Source: Janthinobacterium sp. BJB426 (lineage in GTDB: Bacteria; Pseudomonadota; Gammaproteobacteria; Burkholderiales; Burkholderiaceae_D). From it: 64,000 nt of DNA. The position numbers and the translations under genes were made by a program. Positions within the stretch are counted from its first letter, which is position 1. Each line of letters opens with the position of its first letter. The DNA lies in the NCBI RefSeq assembly GCF_002735705.1, contig NZ_PDZL01000023.1, positions 1 through 64,000 of the forward strand. The letters run 5' to 3'. This document shows positions 25,967 through 36,166 of the stretch, piece after piece. The notes beneath the pieces are model-generated. The model searched no databases. It worked only from the letters and a program-made list of their open reading frames with translations, and was not told the origin of the DNA.

Positions 25967-26017
25967 TCTAATGGTCGGGGCGAGAAGATTCGAACTTCCG
26001 ACCCCATGCACCCCATG
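25967..26017 (-). repeat. Right attachment site (attR), within intact tRNA-Pro
   Basis: Second copy of the 51-bp direct repeat. It forms the 3' 46 bases of the functional tRNA-Pro, so the element restored the tRNA on integration. Confidence 0.92.
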
Positions 26018-26048
26018 CATGTACGCTACCAGGCTGCGCTACGCCCCG
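25972..26048 (-). tRNA. tRNA-Pro(GGG)
   Basis: 77 bases with a perfect cloverleaf: acceptor CGGGGCG/CGCCCCG, D-stem GCGC, anticodon stem CATGC/GCATG with loop ATGGGGT (anticodon GGG), T-arm GGAAG-TTCGAAT-CTTCT and encoded CCA. It is the integration target of the island and is restored intact. Confidence 0.95.
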
Positions 26049-26150
26049 ACGAGGTGGGAATTATAGCAGAGGCTTTTAGGTTTTTGCCATGCTTTGCGCA
26101 TGATTCATAGCGAACTGCGCAAACTTTTTTGCATGGCCCGTCCAGGCGCC

Positions 26151-26765
26151 CTATTCGTTCAGCAGCAGCGCCGTCAGGACGATGCGGAAACCGGCGATCA
26201 GGGGTTCGACCTTCATGTCGGGATTGTGCACCGCCCGCACGGGCAAGCCCTGGTACATGGCGATCATGGTATTGAGCCGCCCTTCCAGCATCTCTTCGTC
26301 CGCCGGCAAGCCGCGCTTGATGCGCGCATCCCGTATGATGGAGAGAAACAGTTTGCGCGAGCGCACATCCGCGCAATGCAGCATTTCAGCAATCACGGGA
26401 TTGCGCGATGCTTCGGCAAAAATCTCCAGCGGCATCACCCACGTTTTCGGATCCAGACTTTCCAGCACATGCTCGCCAGCATTGTCGATCACGGCCTGCA
26501 GCGGATCTTCGCGCTGCGCCAGATCCTGCATCAGGTTGGTAACACGCTCCATATTCTTCAGGACGAAGGCGGCGATGATCGCATCCTTGCTGTCAAAATA
26601 ATTATAGATGTGGCCCGCGCTCATGCCGGCCGCCTTCGAGATCTCGGCCATGCTGGCGCCGTGGAAGCCGCGGCGGCTGAAACAGCTTTCGGCCGCATCG
26701 AGCACCTGCTTGCGCCGCGTGTTGGCGCGCTCGGGATCCGGATGCTTCTTTTCAACTTGGTTCAT
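26151..26765 (-). CDS. TetR-family regulator of the adjacent efflux operon
   Basis: 204 residues. The N-terminal helix-turn-helix spans about residues 20-65 (FSRRGFHGASMAEISKAAG, MSAGHIYNYFDSK), and the rest is a helical ligand-binding domain like AcrR-type repressors. The start at 26765 has GGAAA upstream; an upstream in-frame start is unlikely. It lies 68 bases after the outer-membrane factor gene in the same direction, so it is probably the last gene of the efflux operon. A TetR-style palindrome overlaps that operon's promoter at 32753-32770, suggesting negative autoregulation. Confidence 0.87.
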   Translation of the reverse strand: MNQVEKKHPDPERANTRRKQVLDAAESCFSRRGFHGASMAEISKAAGMSAGHIYNYFDSKDAIIAAFVLKNMERVTNLMQDLAQREDPLQAVIDNAGEHVLESLDPKTWVMPLEIFAEASRNPVIAEMLHCADVRSRKLFLSIIRDARIKRGLPADEEMLEGRLNTMIAMYQGLPVRAVHNPDMKVEPLIAGFRIVLTALLLNE

Positions 26766-26833
26766 GATTTTCCAGTAGCGCGCCGGCCTTGCCCCTGCGG
26801 ACAAGGGCAAGGCCGGCGTCGGCGTTCCCGTGA

Positions 26834-28282
26834 TTATTGGGCGCCGCCAGCCGCCGCGACGGCTGTCTGCTCAGGCTGCCAACCGCCGCCCAGCACCTTG
26901 TACAAGGTCACCAGGTTGGTCGACTTGGCCAGGCGCGCCGTGATCAGGCTTTGCTGCGCCGTGTACAGCGCACGCTGGGCCACCAGGGCGTTCAGGTAGG
27001 ACTCGGCGCCCTGCTTGTAACGCGCGTCGTGGATGGTGTAGCTCTTCGTCGACGCCTCGACCAGCGAGACCTGCGACTGCAGGCGCTCGTCGATGGTGCC
27101 GCGCTGGGCCAGCGCATCGGACACTTCACGGAAGGCGATCTGGATCGCCTTTTCGTATTGCGCCACGGAGATTTCACGCTGCACCTTGGCGATATCGAGG
27201 TTGGCGCGGTTCACGCCGCCATCGAAGATCGGCAAGCTGATCTGCGGCAAGAAACTCCAGGTGCCGCTGCCCGCCTTGAACAGGCCGGACAGGTTGTCGC
27301 TGACCGAACCCGCCGTCGCCGTCAGCGAAATGCGCGGGAAGAAGGCCGCGCGCGCCGCGCCGATGTTGGCGTTGGCCGCGCGCAAGGTGCGCTCGGCCGC
27401 CAGCACGTCGGGACGGCGTTGCAGCACATCCGACGGCACGCCGGACGGAATGTCCGCCAGCGCCGTCACGGCGCCGAACTCGGCTGGCGGCAGCAGGTCG
27501 GCCGGCACGGGGCCGCCCACCAGCAAGACCAGCGCGTTTTGATCCAGCGCAACCTGGCTCGTGTAGACGGCCACGTCGGAACGGGCCGACTCGACGCTGG
27601 TCTGGGCATCGTACTTGTCCAGGCCCGAGGTGGCACCGGCACTGAAGCGGCGCACGGCCAGGTCATACGACGACTGCTGGCTCTTCAAGGTATCTTGCGC
27701 CACGCGCAGGCGCTGCTGGTCGGCCACCAGGTTCAGATAGGTGCTGGCCACTTCGGCCACCAGGCTGATCTGCTGTGCACGGCGTGCTTCTTCCGTCCCC
27801 AGGTATTGCTCCAGAGCGCTGTCGGACAGGCTGCGCACGCGGCCGAAGAAGTCCAGCTCATAGGCCGACACGCCCAGGTTCGCCGTGTACTGGCGATTGA
27901 TGGACGCTTCGCCCGTGGCGCTCTGGTTTTTCGAGATGCGCGTGGCCGACTGGCCACCGGACGCCGACAGGGTCGGGATCAGCGCGGCGCGTTCAATGCC
28001 GTAGGTGGCGCGCGCCTTCTCGATGTTCAGGATCGAGACGCGCAGGTCGCGGTTGTTGGCCAGCGCCAGTTCCAGTACCTGGCGCAAACGCGCATCGGCA
28101 AAGAACTCGCGCCAGGCGACGTCCGCCACCGGCTTGGCGTCGGCGGCGGCCGTGTCGGCCTTGTAGGAAGGACCGGTCGGCCACGCCGTGGGCGCCGGCG
28201 CTGCCGGACGCTCGTACGTGGGAGCCAGGCTGCAACCGGCCAGCAAGGCCAGTGCCGCCATGGAGAGTAGCGTTTTTTTCAT
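26834..28282 (-). CDS. Outer-membrane efflux channel, OprM/AdeK family
   Basis: About 482 residues with lipobox LLAGC and two OEP repeats ([26 protein letters not shown]), ending GGGWQ plus a short Ala-rich tail. It forms the exit duct for the AcrB-like pump. ATG 28282 starts one base after the pump stop codon; an ATG at 28294 overlaps the pump gene and lacks a spaced ribosome site. Confidence 0.92.
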   Translation of the reverse strand: MKKTLLSMAALALLAGCSLAPTYERPAAPAPTAWPTGPSYKADTAAADAKPVADVAWREFFADARLRQVLELALANNRDLRVSILNIEKARATYGIERAALIPTLSASGGQSATRISKNQSATGEASINRQYTANLGVSAYELDFFGRVRSLSDSALEQYLGTEEARRAQQISLVAEVASTYLNLVADQQRLRVAQDTLKSQQSSYDLAVRRFSAGATSGLDKYDAQTSVESARSDVAVYTSQVALDQNALVLLVGGPVPADLLPPAEFGAVTALADIPSGVPSDVLQRRPDVLAAERTLRAANANIGAARAAFFPRISLTATAGSVSDNLSGLFKAGSGTWSFLPQISLPIFDGGVNRANLDIAKVQREISVAQYEKAIQIAFREVSDALAQRGTIDERLQSQVSLVEASTKSYTIHDARYKQGAESYLNALVAQRALYTAQQSLITARLAKSTNLVTLYKVLGGGWQPEQTAVAAAGGAQ

Positions 28283-28283
28283 A

Positions 28284-31200
28284 TTAATGCGCATCCTTAG
28301 AAAGCGTGACGGCTGGCGAGCCAGGCGTCGCCGGCGTGGCGGGCGCGTCCGGCTTCGAGAAGAAGCCGCGCACCAGCACGAAGAACACCGGCACGAAGAA
28401 GATACCGAGGAACGTGGCCGTCAACATGCCGCCCAGCACGCCGATACCGATGGCGTTCTGGCTGCCGGAACCGGCGCCGCTGGAAATGGCCAGTGGCAAC
28501 ACGCCCAGGCCGAAGGCAATCGAGGTCATCAGGATCGGACGCAGACGCAGACGCACCGCATGCAAGGTCGCGTCCAGCAGCGACATGCCCGATTCCTGCA
28601 TTTCCTTGGCGAATTCGACGATCAGAATCGCATTCTTCGCCGACAGGCCCACCACCGTGAGCAAGCCCACCTGGAAGTACACGTCGTTCGACAGGCCGAA
28701 GAACCAGGTGCCCAGCACGGCGCCGATCACGCCCAGCGGTACCACCAGCAGCACGGAGAACGGAATCGACCAGCTTTCATACAGCGCGGCCAGGCACAGG
28801 AACACGATCAGCAGCGACAGCGCATACAGCTGCGGCGTCTGCGAACCGGATTCGCGCTCTTCCAGCGACACGCCGGTCCAGCTGAAGCCGATGCCAGGCG
28901 GCAGCTTGGCGACCATTTCTTCCATCGCGTTCATGGCGGCGCCCGTGCTCTGGCCCGGCGCCGGCGTACCCAGGATCTCTACCGACGGCAAGCCGTTGTA
29001 GCGTTCCAGGCGTGGCGAGGCGTAAATCCACTTGCCGGTGGCGAAGGCCGAGAACGGCACCATCTGGCCAGCGGTATTGCGCACGAACCACTTGTTCAAG
29101 TCTTCCGGCAGCATGCGCGAACTGGCATCGCCCTGGATGAACACTTTTTTCACGCGGCCACGGTCGAGGAAGTCGTTCACATACGAACTACCCCAGCCGA
29201 CGCTCAGCACGCGGTTGATTTCCGAGATCTGCAAGCCCAGCGCGGTCGCTTTTTGCTGGTCGATGTCGATCTTGTACTGCGGCGTATCTTCCTGGCCGTT
29301 CGGGCGTACGCCGACCATGGCCGGATTCTGCGACGCCATGCCCAGCAACTGGTTACGCGCCGCCATCAGGGCGTCATGGCCGACACCGCCGATATCCTGC
29401 AGCTGCATGTCGAAACCGGTGGCGTTACCCAGTTCCAGCACGGCAGGCGGTGCAAACGTAAACACCATCGCATCCTTGATCTGCAACAACTTGCCCATGG
29501 CGCGACCGGCCACGGCCGGCGCTTTTTGCGCCACATCCTTGCGCAGCGACCAGTCTTTCAGGCGCACGAAGGCGATACCCGTATTCTGGCCGTTGCCGCC
29601 GAAGCTGAAACCTGCCACGGCAAACACGGAAGCGACGTTGTCTTTCTCGCTGTTCATGAAGTGGTCTTCGACCTGTTCGATCACTTTCAGGGTGCGCTCT
29701 TGCGTGGCGCCCGTCGGCAATTGAATCTGCGTAAACAGGATGCCCTGGTCTTCTTCCGGCAGGAAGGAGGTTGGCAGGCGCATGAAGACGAACACCAGGC
29801 CGGCCAGCAACAGCACGTACAACAGCATCGAACGGGCGCGGTGGCGGATCATGCTGCCGACCATGCCCTGGTATTTGTTGCTGCTGCTGTCGAAGCTGCG
29901 GTTGAACCAGCCGAAGAAACCCTTGTTGGTCGCGTGATGGCCTTTTTCGACCGGTTTGAGCAAGGTGGCGCACAGGGCTGGCGTAAACACCAGCGCGACG
30001 ATGACGGACAACACCATTGACGAGACAATCGTGATCGAGAACTGGCGGTAAATCACGCCCGTCGAACCGCCGAAGAAGGCCATCGGCACGAACACGGCCG
30101 ACAGCACCATGGCGATACCGACCAGCGCGCCCGTGATCTGCGTCATCGACTTGCGCGTCGCTTCCAGCGGCGACAAGCCCTCTTCGCTCATCACGCGCTC
30201 GACGTTTTCCACCACCACGATCGCATCATCGACCAGCAAGCCGATGGCCAGCACCATGGCGAACATGGTGAGCGTATTGATCGAGTAACCGAACGCGTTC
30301 AGGATGCCGAAGGTACCGAGCAGCACGACCGGCACGGCCATGGTCGGGATCAGGGTGGCGCGGAAGTTCTGCAGGAACAGATACATCACCAGGAACACCA
30401 GGATGACGGCTTCGACCAGGGTCTTGACCACTTCTTCGATGGACAGTTTCACGAACGGGGTCGTGTCGAACGCCACCTGGTAGCTCATGCCTTCAGGGAA
30501 TTGCTTGCTCAGGTTGCCCAGCATGGCTTTCGCCGCGTTGGCCGTATCGAGCGCGTTGGCGCCCGTCGCCAGCTTGATCGCTACGCCGGTTGCCGCATGG
30601 CCGTTGTAGCGGGCCACGGTGTTGTAGTTCTCGCGGCCCAGTTCCATGCTGGCCACATCCTTCAGGTGCACCATGGCGCCGTCGGTCGTGGTTTTCAGCA
30701 AGATGGCGCCAAACTGTTCTACCGTTTGCAATCGGCTTTGCGCCGACACGGTGGCGTTCAGCTGCTGGCCCTTGATGGACGGCGTGCCGCCCAGTTCACC
30801 GGCCGACACTTCCGCATTCTGCGCCTGCACGGCCGTGATCACGTCCGCCGGGGTCAGGTTGAAACTTTGCAGCTTGGCCGGATTGAGCCAGATGCGCATG
30901 GCGTACTGCGAACCGAACAGTGTCACGTCGCCCACGCCCGGCACGCGGCTGAGCGGATCGACGACGTTGGCGGCCACATAGTCGCTCAAATCGGTCTGGT
31001 CCATCTTGCCGTTTTCGGAAATGAAGCCGAACACCATCAGGAAGTTCTTGGTCGCTTTCGACACGACGAGACCCTGTTGCGTGACAGCCGTCGGCAGCAG
31101 TGGCGTAGCCAGCTGCAGCTTGTTCTGTACCTGCACCTGGGCAATATCGGGATTGGTGCCGCTGGTAAACGTCAGCGTGATGCTGATGCCGCCAGTCGCA

Positions 31201-31448
31201 TCGCTCGACGAGGACATGTAACGCAAGCCGTCGATGCCCTTCATCTTTTGTTCGATGACCTGGGTGACCGCGTCTTCCACGGTCTTGGCGGAGGCGCCAG
31301 GGTAGGAGCCGCTGATCGAAATCGACGGCGGGGCAATGCTCGGGTACTGCGCGATCGGCAGGCTGAGGATCGAAATCACGCCGGCAAGCATGATGACGAT
31401 CGCGACCACCCAGGCAAAAATCGGGCGGTCAATGAAAAAACGGGCCAT
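28284..31448 (-). CDS. RND multidrug efflux pump, AcrB/MexB-like
   Basis: 1054 residues starting [17 protein letters not shown], as in AcrB/MexB. The proton-relay Asp pair is in [19 protein letters not shown]. The periplasmic regions carry typical [20 protein letters not shown] and [16 protein letters not shown] blocks. It exports hydrophobic drugs using proton motive force. It is flanked by its adaptor 15 bases upstream and its channel one base downstream, a complete tripartite operon. Confidence 0.95.
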   Translation of the reverse strand: MARFFIDRPIFAWVVAIVIMLAGVISILSLPIAQYPSIAPPSISISGSYPGASAKTVEDAVTQVIEQKMKGIDGLRYMSSSSDATGGISITLTFTSGTNPDIAQVQVQNKLQLATPLLPTAVTQQGLVVSKATKNFLMVFGFISENGKMDQTDLSDYVAANVVDPLSRVPGVGDVTLFGSQYAMRIWLNPAKLQSFNLTPADVITAVQAQNAEVSAGELGGTPSIKGQQLNATVSAQSRLQTVEQFGAILLKTTTDGAMVHLKDVASMELGRENYNTVARYNGHAATGVAIKLATGANALDTANAAKAMLGNLSKQFPEGMSYQVAFDTTPFVKLSIEEVVKTLVEAVILVFLVMYLFLQNFRATLIPTMAVPVVLLGTFGILNAFGYSINTLTMFAMVLAIGLLVDDAIVVVENVERVMSEEGLSPLEATRKSMTQITGALVGIAMVLSAVFVPMAFFGGSTGVIYRQFSITIVSSMVLSVIVALVFTPALCATLLKPVEKGHHATNKGFFGWFNRSFDSSSNKYQGMVGSMIRHRARSMLLYVLLLAGLVFVFMRLPTSFLPEEDQGILFTQIQLPTGATQERTLKVIEQVEDHFMNSEKDNVASVFAVAGFSFGGNGQNTGIAFVRLKDWSLRKDVAQKAPAVAGRAMGKLLQIKDAMVFTFAPPAVLELGNATGFDMQLQDIGGVGHDALMAARNQLLGMASQNPAMVGVRPNGQEDTPQYKIDIDQQKATALGLQISEINRVLSVGWGSSYVNDFLDRGRVKKVFIQGDASSRMLPEDLNKWFVRNTAGQMVPFSAFATGKWIYASPRLERYNGLPSVEILGTPAPGQSTGAAMNAMEEMVAKLPPGIGFSWTGVSLEERESGSQTPQLYALSLLIVFLCLAALYESWSIPFSVLLVVPLGVIGAVLGTWFFGLSNDVYFQVGLLTVVGLSAKNAILIVEFAKEMQESGMSLLDATLHAVRLRLRPILMTSIAFGLGVLPLAISSGAGSGSQNAIGIGVLGGMLTATFLGIFFVPVFFVLVRGFFSKPDAPATPATPGSPAVTLSKDAH

Positions 31449-31463
31449 TAATATTCTCCTGAA

Positions 31464-32684
31464 TTAGTGGGCGCTGGCAGCCGATGCTGCGGCAGAAGCG
31501 GCAGCGGCAGGCGCAGGAGCAGGAGCAGCTTCAGCCTTGGCCGGCACGGCAACGGCAGGGGCGCCTGGCTTGACTTTTTGCAAGCCTTCCACGATCACGC
31601 GGTCGCCTGCGGCCAGGCCGGACGTCACCAGCCAGTTGGTACCGACGGTGCCGCTGGTAGTCAGCACGCGTTGCTCGACCTTGTTTTCCTTGTTCAGGAT
31701 CAGGGCAGTTGCCTGGCCCTTCTGGTTGCGCGTCACGCCCACTTGCGGCACGGTGATGGCTTTTTCATCGACGCCCGTTTCCAGCTGAGCACGTACGTAC
31801 ATGCCTGGCAGCAATTCGCCTTTCGGGTTCGGGAACAGCGCGCGCAAGACCACGTTGCCGGTGGTCGGATCGACGCTCACGCCAGAAAACTGCAGCTTGC
31901 CCGATTCGCTGTACTTGCTGCCGTCCGGCAGGAGCAAGTCAACCTTAGCCTGGCCTTCGCCGACTTTTTTCAGCGAGCCGTCGGCCATCTGGCGCTTCAG
32001 GCGCAGCAAATCCGTGCTCGACTGGGTCACGTCGACGTAGATCGGATCGAGTTGTTGCACCGTGGTCAGGGCTTCGGCCTGGCCCGCCGTGACCAGCGCG
32101 CCGGCCGTCACGGTCGAGCGGCTGGTGCGGCCGCTGATCGGCGCCGTTACGGTGCTGTAGCGCAGGTTGATGTTCGCCGATTCCAGCGCCGCAGTGGCGG
32201 ACTCGACGTCTGCCTTGGCTTGCTCGAACGCGGCGACGGCATCATCGTATTCCTGGCGGCTCACGCCTTCGATGGCAACCAGTTCCTTGTAGCGCGACGC
32301 TTTCGGACCAGCCGTCAGCAAGTTGGCCTTGGCTTTCGACAGCGCGGCCTTGGCCGAATTGGCGGCCGCCTGGTACGTGGCGGAATCGATCTGATACAGG
32401 GCCGTGCCCGCTTTCACATCGCTGCCTTCGACGAACAGGCGCTTCTGGATCAAGCCACCGACTTGCGGGCGCACATCGGCGACCTGGTAGGCATTCGTAC
32501 GGCCGGGCAATTCGGCGCTCATCGGCAACGCGGCCGGATTAACAGTAAACACGACCACCTGTGGCGCTTGCTGCGCGTGAGGTGCTTCCTGTTTTTTACT
32601 GCAGCCGGCCATGATTACAGTGGCGCACAGAACGGCAATAGCGCCGCTCGTACGCGGCGACGTCAAGGAAAATGTTGGTTGCAT
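31464..32684 (-). CDS. RND periplasmic adaptor, AcrA/MexA-like
   Basis: 406 residues. Lipobox VIMAGC near residue 28, lipoyl-like QVGGLIQKRLFVEGSDVKAG, an alpha-hairpin (about 100-165) and a barrel domain (TAPISGRTSRSTVTAGALV). The C-terminus has an unusual run of Ala/Pro repeats. First gene of the operon; it bridges pump and channel in the periplasm. Confidence 0.93.
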   Translation of the reverse strand: MQPTFSLTSPRTSGAIAVLCATVIMAGCSKKQEAPHAQQAPQVVVFTVNPAALPMSAELPGRTNAYQVADVRPQVGGLIQKRLFVEGSDVKAGTALYQIDSATYQAAANSAKAALSKAKANLLTAGPKASRYKELVAIEGVSRQEYDDAVAAFEQAKADVESATAALESANINLRYSTVTAPISGRTSRSTVTAGALVTAGQAEALTTVQQLDPIYVDVTQSSTDLLRLKRQMADGSLKKVGEGQAKVDLLLPDGSKYSESGKLQFSGVSVDPTTGNVVLRALFPNPKGELLPGMYVRAQLETGVDEKAITVPQVGVTRNQKGQATALILNKENKVEQRVLTTSGTVGTNWLVTSGLAAGDRVIVEGLQKVKPGAPAVAVPAKAEAAPAPAPAAAASAAASAASAH

Positions 32685-32752
32685 CTTGGACTTTCTGAAA
32701 AAGAAGCTGGCTAGTGTCGTTAGAAATGACTAAATTTATTAACGCAGATCAA

Positions 32753-32781
32753 AGAATGAACGATCATTCTAAAATCGTCAA
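32753..32781 (-). promoter_or_regulatory. Promoter with TetR-type operator for the AcrAB-OprM-like operon
   Basis: AGAATGAACGATCATTCT (32753-32770) is an 18-bp palindrome with one mismatched pair. On the minus strand TTGACG (32781-32776), a 17-base spacer and CATTCT (32758-32753) form a possible promoter, so a bound TetR dimer would block RNA polymerase. Confidence 0.6.
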
Positions 32782-33107
32782 GCATCGTTACAATTGAAAC
32801 ATAGTAACTATCAAGCGAATTAAATTATCAATGAGGCAATGAAATGAGGACAGCAACAGCGTCGGCACGCCAGCCAGGTCGAGCAGGAAGCGGGCGGGCG
32901 GCGGCAAAACGGCAAAGCGGGAAAGTTGGATTGAATGATTACTGTAGCAGGGTAATGCGTTTTTTGCTGAAGCCGTGATCGCGCGCGCAACACTGCCTGC
33001 GCACACACACCTCGCCACCATAAATATTTACCAATGGTATCGAAAAGACATGGTGCGGTGGACGCGCTAGTATAGTGGCCACAGCGTGGCAAAGCGGGGG
33101 CGCAACG
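32782..33107. other. Divergent intergenic region
   Basis: About 325 bases between the efflux promoter and the KaiC-like gene. No gene is credible here. It should contain the promoter of the plus-strand pair; GGGGGC just before 33108 is the ribosome site. Confidence 0.45.
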
Positions 33108-34619
33108 ATGACAGCACAGGCGCGAAATACCAGGCAGCAAGATGGCGCGAGCGGCCCGGACACGCCGCCACTGCTGTCGACGGGCGTCGCCGGCCTCGAC
33201 GCCATACTCACGGGCGGCTTGCTGGCCGAGCGCCTGTATCTGGTCGAAGGCGTTCCCGGCACGGGCAAGACCACCCTGGCGCTGCAATTTCTGGCCGAGG
33301 GCGCGCGCAGCGGCGTGTCCGTGCTGTATATCGCCCTGGCGGAATCCGAGATCGAGCTGCGCGGCGCGGCCCTGTCGCATGGCTGGAACCTGGCCGGCAT
33401 CGCCATCGAAGAGGTGGCGCCCAGCGACGACATCCTCGACCCCGAACGCCAGTACACCATCTTCCACCCGTCGGAAATCGAACTGGCCTCGACCAACCAG
33501 CGCATCCTCGCCGCCATCGAAAAGCACCGCCCTGCCCGCCTGGTGCTCGATTCGCTGTCCGAACTGCAATTGCTGGCGGAAAACCCCTTGCGCTACCGGC
33601 GCCAGGTCGTGGCGTTGAAACAATACCTGGCCAGCCGGCACTGCACCACCCTGCTGATCGATGACCGTTCCGCGCTGGACGACGGCTTGCAAGTGCGTAG
33701 CGTGGCCCATTGCGTGATCTCGCTGGAACTGCAAAACCAGGACTATGGCAATGACCGGCGCCGCGTGCGGGTGGTGAAATACCGGGGCGTGCCGTTTCGC
33801 AGCGGCACGCACGACTACAAGATCGCCCATGACGGCCTGATCGTCTATCCGCGCCTGGTGGCGGCCGACACGCGACGCGATGGCGACCATCGGCGCCTGT
33901 CGAGCGGCGTGCCCGAACTCGATACCATGATAGGCGGCGGCCTGGAAGAAGGCATGAGCACGCTCATTTCCGGCCCAGCCGGCAGCGGCAAGTCCACCCT
34001 GGCGGCGCAATTCGTGCACGCGGCCACAACGCGCGGCGAACCGTGCGCCATGTTCCTGTTCGAGGAGGCGCGCAGCAAGCTCCTGAACCGGGCCGGCAAC
34101 GTGGGCATGCACCTGCAGGCGGCACTCGACTCCGGCCTGCTGAGCGCACAGCAAATCGATCCGGCCGAGCTGACACCGGGAGAATTCGCCCAGGCCGTGG
34201 TCGACGCGGCAGAACGGGGCGCCCGGGTCATCGTCATCGATAGCCTGAACGGCTACATGCATGCCGTGCCCAATGAACGCTTCCAGAGCACCTACCTGCA
34301 CGAACTGCTCAATTACCTGAGCCAACGCGGCGTGGCCACCCTGCTCGTCGGCGTGCAGCAAAACATGCTGGGCACCTCGATGACGACGGCGGCCGACGCC
34401 AGCTATCTGGCCGACAGCGTCATCATGCTGCGCTACTACGAAACGGAAGGCGAGGTGCGGCAAGCCATTTCCGTCTTCAAGAAGCGCGGCAGCGCGCACG
34501 AGCGCAGCATCCGCCGCTTCGAGATCAGCCCGCAGGGCATCCGCATCGGCCCGGCCCTGGCCGGCTTTCACGGCATCCTGTCGGGCTTGCCCACCATCGG
34601 CGGCACGCCCTTCCCCTAG
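33108..34619 (+). CDS. KaiC-like double RecA-domain ATPase
   Basis: 503 residues with two KaiC/RadA-type domains in tandem. The first has STGVAGLDAILTGGL and Walker A GVPGTGKTT. The second has SSGVPELDTMIGGGL and Walker A GPAGSGKST, with Walker B VIVIDSL. The catalytic glutamates lie in ALAESE and LFEEAR. Cyanobacterial KaiC keeps time with KaiA/KaiB; no kaiA or kaiB is seen here, so this is one of the orphan KaiC-like proteins thought to act in stress or redox signalling. The gene ends 8 bases before a hybrid kinase gene in the same direction, which points to a joint signalling role. Confidence 0.88.
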   Translation: MTAQARNTRQQDGASGPDTPPLLSTGVAGLDAILTGGLLAERLYLVEGVPGTGKTTLALQFLAEGARSGVSVLYIALAESEIELRGAALSHGWNLAGIAIEEVAPSDDILDPERQYTIFHPSEIELASTNQRILAAIEKHRPARLVLDSLSELQLLAENPLRYRRQVVALKQYLASRHCTTLLIDDRSALDDGLQVRSVAHCVISLELQNQDYGNDRRRVRVVKYRGVPFRSGTHDYKIAHDGLIVYPRLVAADTRRDGDHRRLSSGVPELDTMIGGGLEEGMSTLISGPAGSGKSTLAAQFVHAATTRGEPCAMFLFEEARSKLLNRAGNVGMHLQAALDSGLLSAQQIDPAELTPGEFAQAVVDAAERGARVIVIDSLNGYMHAVPNERFQSTYLHELLNYLSQRGVATLLVGVQQNMLGTSMTTAADASYLADSVIMLRYYETEGEVRQAISVFKKRGSAHERSIRRFEISPQGIRIGPALAGFHGILSGLPTIGGTPFP

Positions 34620-34627
34620 GAGTTGCC

Positions 34628-36163
34628 ATGGAGCAGCGTATCCTGATCTATGCGCCTGGCGGCCAGGACGCCGCCCTGACCACCAGGGTGCTCGCCGGCG
34701 AGGCCATCGCCAGCCACGCCTGCCGTTCCGCCGGCGAACTGGCCGAGCAACTGGCGCTGGGCGCCGGCGGCGTGCTGACGGTGGACGAGGCCTTGCATGC
34801 AGGCGTGTACGCCGTGCTCGACGCCTACGCCCGCCAGCAACCGGACTGGTCCGATTTGCCCATCATTTTGCTGACGCACGCGGGACTCGATTCCCTGCCT
34901 TTGCGGCAAGCCGTTGCCACCCTGGGCAACCTGACCCTGCTGGAACGCCCCGTACACATATTGACCCTGATCACCTCGGCCCACGCCATGCTGCGCGCGC
35001 GCCGGCGCCAGTACCAGGTGCGCGAGACGCAGCGACGCAAGGACGAATTCCTTGCCAGCCTCGGGCATGAACTGCGCAATCCGCTGGCGCCCATCAAGAC
35101 CTCGGTGGCCCTGCTCAAGCACCTGTATCCGGCATCCGAGCAGGTCAGCAAAGTGAGTGGCGTGATCGACCGCCAGGTGACGCACCTGACGCGGCTGGTG
35201 GATGACTTGCTCAACGTGGCGCGCATCACCAGCGGCAAGGTACTGCTGCAGCGCGAGAATATTAAATTGCAGCAAGTGCTCGAGCATGTAATCGAACTGT
35301 GCCAGCCCGCTGCCGACAGCCGGCACATCAGCATCACCCAGGCATTGCCGCCGCATGCCGTGACCTTGCACGCCGACTATGCCAGGGTGGTGCAGATCTT
35401 CGCCAATATCGTGTCGAATGCCGTGAAGTTCACGCCCGACGGCGGCCACATCCACCTCACGGCATGCCTGGCGCAGGGCCAGTTGCAGGTGACGGTCGAA
35501 GACAATGGTATCGGCATCGAGCCGGACGCCATCCCGCGCATCTTTTCCATGTTTGAACAGGGGCGCACGGTAGCCGGCCAGCTGGCCAGCGGCCTGGGCA
35601 TCGGCCTCAGCCTGGCGCGCCAGTTTGCCGAGATGCATGGCGGCAGCATCGAAGCCTGCAGCGACGGCCCCGGTCGCGGTAGCCGCTTCATCGTCACCTT
35701 GCCGGCCAGCACCGGCGACGCCCCTGCCGTCATGCCGGCGGCGGCCGCCCAAGAGTCCCCCACCGGCGCGGTCCCGCCCGTACAAGTGCTGGTGGTCGAC
35801 GACAACCTCGATGCGGCAGACTCCCTGCAAAGCCTGTTCCAGCTCGAGGGCTATGCCGCCAGGGTCGCGTATGGCGGTGCGCAAGCCCTGGCGGCCGTCG
35901 AGATGACGTGGCCGCAACTGGTCGTGATGGATCTGGGCATGCCGGACATGGATGGTTATGAAGCGGCGCGCCAGATACGCCAGCGTGCGCACGGGCGCGA
36001 GGTGCTGCTGATCGCCCTGACGGGCTGGGGTGAGGCGCGCTCACGCACGGAACAAGCCGGTTTCGACCATCATCTGACGAAACCGGTGGATTTCGCCGCC
36101 ATCGCAGCCCTGCTGGAACAGCACCTGGCGCGGCGGGCGGGGGACACTACGCGGGCAACCTAG
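34628..36163 (+). CDS. Hybrid histidine kinase-response regulator
   Basis: 511 residues. Residues 1-125 form a degenerate receiver-like domain without a clear phosphorylatable Asp. HisKA follows with His147 in GHELRNPLAP, then HATPase_c (N box NAVKF, G1 EDNGIGIEP, G2 GLGIGLSLA) and a C-terminal receiver with Asp435 in VVMDLGMPD. No membrane helix is present, so it senses inside the cell. It is in one transcription unit with the KaiC-like ATPase, and AGGAG precedes its ATG. It has no DNA-binding output of its own. Confidence 0.88.
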   Translation: MEQRILIYAPGGQDAALTTRVLAGEAIASHACRSAGELAEQLALGAGGVLTVDEALHAGVYAVLDAYARQQPDWSDLPIILLTHAGLDSLPLRQAVATLGNLTLLERPVHILTLITSAHAMLRARRRQYQVRETQRRKDEFLASLGHELRNPLAPIKTSVALLKHLYPASEQVSKVSGVIDRQVTHLTRLVDDLLNVARITSGKVLLQRENIKLQQVLEHVIELCQPAADSRHISITQALPPHAVTLHADYARVVQIFANIVSNAVKFTPDGGHIHLTACLAQGQLQVTVEDNGIGIEPDAIPRIFSMFEQGRTVAGQLASGLGIGLSLARQFAEMHGGSIEACSDGPGRGSRFIVTLPASTGDAPAVMPAAAAQESPTGAVPPVQVLVVDDNLDAADSLQSLFQLEGYAARVAYGGAQALAAVEMTWPQLVVMDLGMPDMDGYEAARQIRQRAHGREVLLIALTGWGEARSRTEQAGFDHHLTKPVDFAAIAALLEQHLARRAGDTTRAT

Positions 36164-36166
36164 CGA

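Larger units (their letters stand above)
18424..26017. mobile_element. Integrative island in tRNA-Pro(GGG) carrying a PARIS-like defence cargo
   Basis: About 7.6 kb between 51-bp direct repeats. Contents in order: P4-type integrase next to attL, HEPN-motif protein, AriA/AriB-like pair, a second tyrosine recombinase, a hairpin-rich noncoding block and an AlpA-type regulator next to attR. The central genes are AT-richer than the chromosome. No structural phage, relaxase or replication gene is visible, so it is either a satellite-like element mobilised by a helper or an immobilised island. Confidence 0.85.

Noticed and set aside
28188-30020. 610-codon plus-strand frame opposite the AcrB-like gene
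   Set aside because: Antisense shadow; His/Arg/Gln-rich and without motifs.
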